Assembly: GCA_023548195.1 (NCBI GenBank)
Contig: JAJHZJ010000121.1
Span: 5,428,180-5,492,179, forward strand
Length of the DNA stretch: 64,000 nt
Reading direction: 5' to 3'
DNA from: Bettongia penicillata ogilbyi
Lineage: Eukaryota > Chordata > Mammalia > Diprotodontia > Potoroidae
Below are positions 56,749 through 64,000 of the stretch, piece by piece; the stretch's first letter is position 1; each line of letters starts with the position of its first letter. The position numbers and the translations under genes were made by a program. The notes under the pieces were generated by a model. That model did not search any database and was not told the origin of the DNA. It worked only from the letters and a program-made list of their open reading frames with translations.

Positions 56749-58570
56749 TTGTCATCATAATCATTAAATGTTGGGTATGCGGGATAAGGAAAATATAAAT
56801 GCTGTTCATTAAAAAAAATGAAACTTAAGGAAGAAGGTGACAGATCTAAATTTTAAGTTCTAAGTTCTATAGTCCCAACAAACTGAAGGCATATTTTAAA
56901 GTTTTCATAGTAGATATATTAATACATCTATCAGTGTAATACCCAGTCTTTTCTTATGTCATTGTAATTCAGTATTTTCCAATGAAGCTAGATGAAATAT
57001 ATGATAACCCATTCAAATTCTAACAAGTTAGAGCTGGAATTAAATATTTATTGACATTAATAGCCAAAATTGATTTTGCAGGCTGCTTTTAATGTCCTGG
57101 GTATTGGTTCATGGCATAAATAAGAGACTTAAAGTCTCTGTCTTACCATCCTGAGCCCGGTTGCTACCAGTACTTACCGAAAATTGCCATATTGACAGCT
57201 GTTATTTTTTATGAGCATAGGTCCTATATTCCAGGAATCTTTAACCAGCAGAAGGTCTCAATTCTATCAGACTCATTAGAACAGCAGCACATAAATCTAT
57301 GTGCTAGGAGCTTGTAAGTTACAACATGTTCTCCTGTATAAAAGGAACATTCAGGTAGCAGCAGTAATGAGAATCTGTAACAACACTGCTAAATAAATCG
57401 CCAAGGCCAAAGACCTCCTCTTCATACAAAGTAACCAAACATCTTAAATATTTGTTCACTGGGATTCTTTTAATAACTCAAGAATGATTACTCTCTTTGA
57501 GGATCTAGACCACCTAGGTTTCTAAATAAATTATAAAGCCTACACAGAGACACAGAACATACACTAATGCATAGATGAGCTAGAAAGATTTGGCTTTTTG
57601 TCCTAAGAAGTATTCATTGTGTCAATCACAACTGAACTTTCCAGAGACCCCAGAGTACTATTTAAGGCTAATTTTCAGATGAGTTACTCATCACATGCAT
57701 AGATATATCCATGCATGTTTACATTTTAAAATAGTGAATGTTTAAAAACATTTTGAAATAAAATAATAGTTTTGTAACCTCTCATCACCAGGAAAAAAGA
57801 AACCTGTTATTTCTGTAGCTTCTTTGTTTCTGCTTTGATTTAACCACATACACAAAATTAAACAGGAAAACAAAAGTTAAAAATTGGAAAAATTTAGTCA
57901 CATGACCAACAAGATGAAGGAATAGACATTTTTCTTCCAGTACCCTTTAACTCAGAAAAAGTCATCACCACCACCACCAGCAGAAATGAGGAGTAATGAT
58001 ATTCCATAGGTTGAACAATTAAAGCTTTGCATAGGATGGGAAGGCAAGGCTCAACAAACTCTCACCATTATATTAACAGGGCAGAACATTAATTCCTAGT
58101 AGTCACTTAGCACCCCCTTCCCTCCAGTCTAACCTCAGTACTTGGAGCAGGAGCCACAATTCAGTCCACTTACTTGTGTTCTGGTATCTAGCAATTTCCC
58201 TACTGTTATGGTCTCTGCCAGCACACCTGTTCCTGCTCTTACCCAGAATTCTGCAATAATTAGCAAGCCTCAGCTCTTCGCAGAAACTTAAGGAGACAAA
58301 GGATATAGAGGGAGGGAGGTTGGGTTATGTCTGAGGAAACCACAAGGTAGCAGAAGTTCTACAAAGAACACCCCTCTACCCTCTCCCAATATGCAAAATA
58401 TGATAGATACCCATTCAGCCTAGTCCAAGAAATAAAGAATTGAGGGAATTAGGATAGGAAGTTTCACTGGGTCTGAAGAAAAGGACGAGAGGTTACTAGT
58501 GCTAGGAACCAAGGTTGATGAAATGAACTACCTTCCTCTGTAAACTGGTGGGATTATGTCTCTTCTTACT
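56749..58570. other. Repeat-poor unique DNA
   Basis: About 1.8 kb with no repeat I can name. A (CAC)n patch occurs at 57966-57979. No exon recognised. Confidence 0.45.
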
Positions 58571-58574
58571 AGCA

Positions 58575-59032
58575 ATGCTTGTGGTTTTTGAAAATTTTTT
58601 TTCAACATTTACTTTTGATTTTGTATATGTATGTGGCTTCTGTTTATGTCGTGGTAGTCACTGTATATTATATATTCTTTATGATTCCAATTACCACATT
58701 CTGCGTTAGTTTAGTGTTAACACTGACTGAAGTATGTAGTTTCCGTAGTTCTCTATATTCATCACATTTATAATACATCTGTTTAGCTATTTCCCACTCA
58801 ATGGGCCTCTGCTGTGTTCCTAATTCTTTGCTACCATAGAAAAGGATTTTCCATAAATATTTTGGTGCGTATGAAGAGTTTTCTCTTATAAATGCCCACC
58901 TTAGAATATAAGCAGTCTAATATGGGTCAAAGAATATGTACCTATTTGGCATTTTACTGAATAATTCTGAATTACTTTCATAAAATAGTTGTATTGACAC
59001 ACAGTTCTAACTTAACAATGCACTTGTCAATG
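58575..59032 (-). repeat. Old L1 3' half, antisense, part 1
   Basis: 'ctatttcccactcaatgggc', 'cctaattctttgctaccata', 'ttccataaatattttggtgc', 'gggtcaaagaatatgtacct' correspond to the ORF2 C-terminal region in antisense, but the copy is much more diverged than those at 8650 and 21165. Confidence 0.7.
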
Positions 59033-59185
59033 TTGTATTCGTCTTTCGTTGCCAAAGAAGACCGTGCCATCAGAGAAACGATGACATGAGTTGCGTTTTG
59101 TTTTGAATGAGAGAGGATTGTGCAACATCACCAGCCTCACTTCTCCTCCAGAGCCATCTGAATCCAGTGACCAGATAACGTAACT
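59033..59185 (-). mobile_element. SINE 3' half (GAACGAAGGAC-type) inserted in L1, antisense
   Basis: 'cgttgccaaagaagaccgtg', 'ccatcagagaaacgatgaca', 'caccagcctcacttctcctc', 'agccatctgaatccagtgac'. Same family as 26820-27116 but without the tRNA head. It retains CpGs, so it is probably younger than its L1 host. Confidence 0.8.
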
Positions 59186-59840
59186 ATCTTCCAACCACCC
59201 ATCCATTCTGACTATTTTCATATTTTGTCATATTTACCAATTTTCAGAATTTGAGATAAAACCTTATCTTTCTTTTGAATTGCATTTCTGTTATTATAAG
59301 TGATTTGGATGATCCTTTTATGTGGTTATTAATAGTTTATTATTCTTCTTTTAATACCTGTTCATATCCTTTGAATACTTACCTATTGGGGAATGACTTG
59401 ATATGTGTGGGTTAATTTTTTATATATCTTTGATGCTAAAACATTATTAGAGATGCTTGATGAAAAAGTTTTTTCTCCCATTCAACTGCTTTCCTTCTTT
59501 TGCTAGACACATTATTTTTGTCTGTGAAAAGCCTTTGAGCTTCACATAATCCAAGTTATCTATTTTATCTTTTGTAATTTCCTCTATCTCTTGTTTGATT
59601 AAGAGAACATCTCCTACCCATATTTGTGAGAAATACATCATCTGCTTCTCTTCTAATTTTTTTAAAATAACATGATCTTTAGTAATAAAGTTACATATCC
59701 ATTTTGAATGTATTGTGATGTGTCATGTGAGATGTTAGCCTAAGCCTAATTTTTGCCAGACTGATTTCTGGTTTTCTAAGCAGTTTTTATTATTGATTGG
59801 TTTTGCTATTTTTTTTTCTTCATTTTTTTCTTCCTTTCAG
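59186..59840 (-). repeat. Old L1 ORF2 region, antisense, part 2
   Basis: 'acctgttcatatcctttgaa', 'tacctattggggaatgactt', 'ttgatgctaaaacattatta', 'tcctctatctcttgtttgat', 'tccattttgaatgtattgtg'. This continues the same L1 5'-ward beyond the inserted SINE. Confidence 0.75.
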
Positions 59841-59874
59841 AAAAAAAGCCTATTATTTAGGATGGAGAGAAATT

Positions 59875-60120
59875 ATAAAAGTAACAGCTTACTTTATATA
59901 GCCCTTTAAGCTTTACAAATGCTTGTATAAATGTCATCTTATTATTTCCTTAAAACAATTCTGAAAGTAGATACAATTTTATAGCTGGTGAAATTGAGGG
60001 GGTTAGAGGTTAAGACTTGCCCAGGGTCACAGAGTTATTAAGGATCTGAGGCAGGATTAGAACTCCTATCTTCCTGACTCCAGTTCACATGATCTATTCG
60101 CTATGCCACTGAGCTGCCCA
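59875..60120 (-). mobile_element. CORE-SINE (THER1/MAR1-like), full length, antisense
   Basis: 'tttatatagccctttaagct', 'ttacaaatgcttgtataaat', 'acttgcccagggtcacagag', 'tctgaggcaggattagaact', head complement 'ttcgctatgccactgagctg'. Confidence 0.85.
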
Positions 60121-60165
60121 CAGTGGAAATTTAGGTAATTTAAAAATAAAGATATCAGTAAAAAT

Positions 60166-60230
60166 GTGTCTGTGTGTGTCTGTCTGTCTGTGTGTGTGTG
60201 TATCTGTGTCTGTGTCTGTGTATGAGAGAG
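60166..60230. repeat. (TGTC)n/(TG)n microsatellite
   Basis: Mixed TGTGTC, TCTG and TG units. Confidence 0.9.
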
Positions 60231-60369
60231 ACAATATATGTTATATGGGTGAAAAGTAACCAAAAGTCAAACATTCTGCTTCTCTTTGTACAAATTTCAT
60301 TTATCCATGCATTACCTTACATCGTTTTTTCTGATAGATTTTATGTTCATTTTTTATTTCTTCTCTACA

Positions 60370-61715
60370 ACTTACAATCCTGCTCCTTACTATATTCCGC
60401 CTAACATGAACTCTTTAAATCTATGTCTCCTTATTGCCAAATCCAATGGCATTTTCTCAATGCTCATTCTCTTTTACCTTTCTGCACCCTTTGACACCAT
60501 TGCCATCTTCTCCTCTTTGTAGTCTTTTCTCTTTGGTTCCTTGGTACACCATTCTACTGGTTCTCTAAATCAGTATCTGAATATTCCTTCTTAGTTTTTT
60601 CTGTTGGATCTTCATCCAGAACACTCTCCCCAACCATAGGTGTGCTACATGGTTCTATATTGGGGTCCCCTTCTCTTCTCCTTCTCTGCTACTTCGCTTG
60701 GTGATCTCATAACCTTTATGGATTAAACCATCCATCTCTATGCTGACAGTTCTCAGATCTACCTGTCATACCCCAACTGTTCTGCTTAACTCCAATCTTT
60801 CATTTCCAACTGCTTTTAAAACATCTCAAATTAGATGTGTAGTAGATATCTTAAACTCAACATAGCCAAAACAGAACTCATTATCCCCCACCCCTCGTCC
60901 CAGGCCTCAACTCCTACCTTTCCTAGTAGAGGGTAACAGCATCTTCCCATTTCTGTCTCACAAACTAGGAATTATCTTGTACTTGTCACTCTCTTGCCCC
61001 TTATATTTAATCTGTTGCCATGTTCTGTCAATTTCACCTACATGATATCTCTGGTATATGCCCTTTTCTCTCCTCTGACACTGCCACCACCCTGGTGCCC
61101 TCTTATTACTTCATGTCTGGATTGTTACAGGAGCCTGTTGGTGGTTCAGCCTGTCTCAAATCTCTCCTTGCTCCAATCCATCTTCCATTTATCCACTAAC
61201 GTGATTTTCCTAAAGCTCAGGTCCAACCATGTCACCTCCCTACTCCAGTGGTGCCCTATAGCTTCTAGGATCAAGTGAAAAAATCTTCTATTTAATGTTC
61301 AAAACACTTCATAACCTAGCCACCTCCTACCTTACACCTGATTGCCTGGTGCATGATCTTCAAAGCAGTGATATTGGCTTCCTTAATGTTCCACAAATGA
61401 GATACTCCATTTTTGGCCCTGGACATTTTCTCTGCCTGTCCATGTCTAGAATGTTCTGCCTCCTCATCTCCATCTACTGGCTTTCCTGGATTGTTCAAGT
61501 CCCAACTAAAATTCCATTTTTTACAGGATGCCTTTGTCAATCTCTGCTAATTATTTTCTATTTATCTTATATATAGTTTGTTTGTATATATTACCTCCTC
61601 CATTACAGTATAAGCTTCTTGAGGGTGGGGACTATATTTTGCCTCTTTTTGTATCACTAGAACTTAGCACAGCTGCCTGAAACATAGTAAATGCTTAGTA
61701 AATGTTTAATCATTT
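60370..61715 (+). repeat. L2 LINE, sense, reverse transcriptase region to 3' end
   Basis: The clearest L2 here. It starts in the RT domain ('cctttctgcaccctttgaca', the LxLSAAFDT block at about 60477), keeps the catalytic-box region as LYADSSQIY (60736-60762; the second Asp of YADD is Ser), 'agccaaaacagaactcatta', 'ctctgacactgccaccaccc', 'gattttcctaaagctcaggt', the C-terminal 'aaaattccattttttacagg', and the 3'UTR 'aagcttcttgagggtgggga' to 'atgcttagtaaatgtttaat'. Frames are broken; open pieces at 60994-61278 and 61295-61576 are relics of the ORF. Confidence 0.88.
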
Positions 61716-61828
61716 ATATGGAAGTATGAAAAATTCTGGAAGAGTTTAAAATTTTTCATTAGTCTATTTTTGTGGATAAGAACAATATTTATCAGAATTA
61801 TGACATGGCAGCTCAAAAAAACCTAACT
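61716..61828. other. Unique DNA
   Basis: Nothing recognised. Confidence 0.3.
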
Positions 61829-61829
61829 T

Positions 61830-61992
61830 GAATAGAGGAATACATTATGCATAAATTATATCAAATTGCTTACCATCTCAGGGACCAGAGAAGGGAAAAG
61901 GAAAGGAAGGATAGAATTTGGAACTTAAAACTTTAAAAAAAGATTTTAAAATTGTTTTAACATGTAGTTGGGGAAAACATTAAAATGTTATA
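61830..61992 (+). repeat. L1 3'UTR fragment, sense
   Basis: 'gcataaattatatcaaattg', 'cttaccatctcagggaccag', 'acttaaaactttaaaaaaag' and 'taacatgtagttggggaaaa'. It is the terminal L1 piece, in the sense orientation. Confidence 0.75.
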
Positions 61993-62212
61993 TTTTTAAA
62001 AATTGATGGTTTTCAGAATAAAGGATGTTATAGTAACAATGTGCCTTATTTTGAGCACATCATATGTAAAGTATTATATTATTATTTATAATGTATATTA
62101 TTCATTATTGCCATAGTTATATATCATGGTGATATTATACATAAGATATATTAAATATGTTAGTGTTATATAGTATATAATATATTATGTTAGTGTTATA
62201 TCATTTGCTTAA
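61993..62212. repeat. (TAT)-rich low-complexity DNA
   Basis: Repeated TATTAT, ATATATTA and TGTTAGTGTTATAT units, including a near-tandem TTAGTGTTATAT at about 62161 and 62190. Confidence 0.6.
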
Positions 62213-62214
62213 GG

Positions 62215-62482
62215 TGCGACATTGTTGAACTGGATTCTATTCAGAGGAGGGCTACAAGGATGGTGAGTGAAGGATTGGCTCAAGAAAATGGCTGTGTTTA
62301 GCCTAAAGGAAAAGATACTGATGGAGTGTTGATGTTGCTTTGAAGGACGTGAAGGGCTATAATGTAGAAAATGGATTAGATTATTGGCTCAGTTTTACAG
62401 AATCAAGAAGAGTAAGTGGAAGTTGCAGAGAGGCTTAGGAAAAGAAAAATCTTAGCTAACAATCAGAGACATCTAAAATTGG
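62215..62482 (+). repeat. CR1/L3 LINE 3' region, sense, part 1
   Basis: 'gaggagggctacaaggatgg', 'gctgtgtttagcctaaagga', 'gaaggacgtgaagggctata', 'gtggaagttgcagagaggct', 'gctaacaatcagagacatct' in CR1/L3 order. Confidence 0.78.
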
Positions 62483-62484
62483 AA

Positions 62485-62775
62485 TGAGTAGTCTGTCTTT
62501 CAACATGTACCTATTAAGCACCTACTATGTTTTCAGTGCTGTACTAGATATTAGTAACAGAATGGCAAAAACAAGACAGTTCTTGACTACAAGGATCTTA
62601 CATTTTATTGTGAGTGGGAAAACAGCATACCCTGTAAAAAGGGAATACAAAATAAATACTGGGTAATTTTAGAGTGGGGAGGAAGGCATTAATACTTGTG
62701 AGTTATCATGATAAGCCTCATGTAGGAAGTAGCATTTGGATCGAGCCATTTTGTATAAAATGGGTTTGAAGTATC
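62485..62775 (-). repeat. L2 LINE 3' end, antisense, within CR1/L3
   Basis: 'tattaagcacctactatgtt', 'tcagtgctgtactagatatt', 'cttgactacaaggatcttac', 'ggaagtagcatttggatcga'. It sits between two CR1/L3 pieces. Confidence 0.72.
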
Positions 62776-62799
62776 TATTGAACATTAAGTTGGGGATCT

Positions 62800-62975
62800 C
62801 TTTTTGAAAATGTTTTATTTATTTTAATTTATAGAATGAAATAAACATTTCTATAATATAATATATCACATGAAACTACAAATTTATTATTTATAACTTG
62901 CTCTCCCTTTTAAATATATAATAAAGTTAACATGGAAATTTCTGGCCTACTCCTCCTCTTCTCAGAATATATCTA
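62800..62975 (-). repeat. AT-rich repeat of uncertain family
   Basis: 'tttattttaatttatagaat', 'gaaataaacatttctataat', 'ttaaatatataataaagtta' resembles a repeat I have seen in marsupial and other mammalian DNA but cannot name. Orientation is a guess. Confidence 0.4.
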
Positions 62976-63009
62976 TGGAGATGTCTTGAGGACAAAGGAG
63001 TGATTAAAT

Positions 63010-63312
63010 CTGGGACTCATTTACATAGAGAAGATCATTTAAATTGTCCAAAAGTGGAATGGACTGCCTCAAGAATGGTGGGTGCATCCCCCTGGGGGTC
63101 TTCAAGCAGGGGCCAGATAATGATTTGTTGGATTGTGGTGGAAATTACTTTTGTGTAGGTTAAGTGACTTCTGAAGCCCCTTCTGACTCTCTGATTCTGT
63201 CATTCAGATTCTTTGACACAACTCGACTCTGCTGTTTTCTACCTTCCCCAGTTCTAGTGTCCCAGATAACCTTTGATATTCCTTCCAATTCTAAATCTAT
63301 GATCCTCTGTGG
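63010..63312 (+). repeat. CR1/L3 LINE 3' end, sense, part 2
   Basis: 'gtccaaaagtggaatggact', 'gggggtcttcaagcaggggc', 'aagccccttctgactctctg', 'ttccttccaattctaaatct', 'atgatcctctgtgg'. The classic CR1/L3 terminus. The stretch 63180-63240 contains an extra partly duplicated end. Confidence 0.78.
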
Positions 63313-64000
63313 AGGAATGGTACACATTGTAGAAGAGGGCCAGTCTAAGCAATAGGATATTTCATGCAACACAATGAAGGTAACGTATGAACCATGATGG
63401 TCTGGTTTGTCTGCTCGGTGCCATTTTGTAAGCTGTAAATTTAAGAAAACTTGCAAAGATGCTGAGTGAAGAATACAGTGAAGTTAATTCCAACACATAC
63501 CACTCATAGCTAAATACCTGAGCCCATTAATCAATATAGCAAAGCATTAAGTGGAAAAAGACCAAAGGGAATTACATGGAACTAAGAATATAATATCCCC
63601 AGTGTTATTTCTCATTTTCTGAAAGAAATCTCTTGTTTGTTATTTTCTCTAGAAGGGAAATTATCTAAACATCTTTCCATGCTGGGGACAGAAGTCTTGT
63701 AAAGAACAGAAGGTGTATTTGGCTGAGCCAAGCAAAGGTCCCGAAAAGTACTGTTCTTATGGCTATTTACTGATCTCATTAACAGCTCTCAGATTTATCA
63801 TGCTTAACTGCTGTAAAAAATGTTCAGCTTCCCACCTTCTTCTCTTCTACTCCCACATTTGCCTCAGTGTCACCCTGTAATGAGCGAGTTACTTGGTCCT
63901 AGCATTCAATTTCGTCAGCAATCAATTTTTTTTTTTTGCCACCATTGTAGCAGACTGAATTTGGCAAGCTGGGAGGACAGTTTTTAGCAAAGTTAGTTAT
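63313..64000. other. Unique DNA to the window end
   Basis: No repeat recognised. 63760-63960 is a mixed-composition, CpG-containing patch that may be conserved non-coding sequence. This cannot be tested here. Confidence 0.4.

Overview
This window looks like non-coding nuclear DNA from a marsupial mammal. It is AT-rich and CpG-poor, and it is crowded with old interspersed repeats. The marsupial signature comes from three things: tRNA-headed SINEs that begin GCAGCTAGGTGGCACAGTGG and end in an RTE-type tail; L1 3' ends of the marsupial type; and L1-derived elements that carry only ORF1 (half-L1, HAL1-like). I cannot place the window on a chromosome or name the species. I found no convincing host protein-coding exon and no functional RNA gene. 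The longest open frames are L1 ORF1 remnants, SINE or LINE shadows, or chance frames.

Layout. 1-4684: mostly unique sequence with SINE and L2 fragments and a (CA)n tract. 4685-7565: a full-length ORF1-only L1 relative on the minus strand (copy A), framed by an 11-bp target-site duplication and keeping an L1-type 5' end with a YY1 core. 7566-13605: a nested cluster in which a second copy (B, with a probable 3' transduction) sits inside an L1 tail, directly abutting a third copy (C). 13606-21160: mostly unique, with SINEs, microsatellites and a hAT-like MITE. 21165-24240: an internally deleted L1 carrying an inserted fragment that looks like a retrocopied mRNA 3' end, followed by further L1 tails. 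24240-36700: SINEs, an L2 end, a long old CR1/L3 region and unique sequence that includes a good CTCF-type motif at 36231. 36719-37295: a probable solo LTR. 37300-44060: degraded L1, CR1 and L2, with an L1 tail nested in the L2. 44420-44935: two hAT-like MITEs. 46780-49085: a SINE, a 200-bp (TA)n-based compound microsatellite and an old L2. 49086-53200: the longest stretch with few repeats. 53215-60120: a dense SINE, L2 and L1 mosaic. 60370-63310: a sense L2 with recognisable reverse-transcriptase remnants, then CR1 pieces split by an antisense L2. 63311-64000: unique sequence.

No genes act together here. What the window records is a history of retrotransposition: L1-family machinery moved L1, half-L1 and a probable mRNA copy; older CR1 and L2 lines left decayed copies; and SINEs with RTE-like or CORE-type 3' ends were added throughout. 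Nothing I see amounts to a new biological system. The most informative points are the half-L1 cluster with its possible 3' transduction, the retrocopied 3' end, the SINE head that overlaps a CTCF-like motif, and the unique-sequence CTCF candidate. Family names are from memory of repeat consensus sequences; no database was searched.
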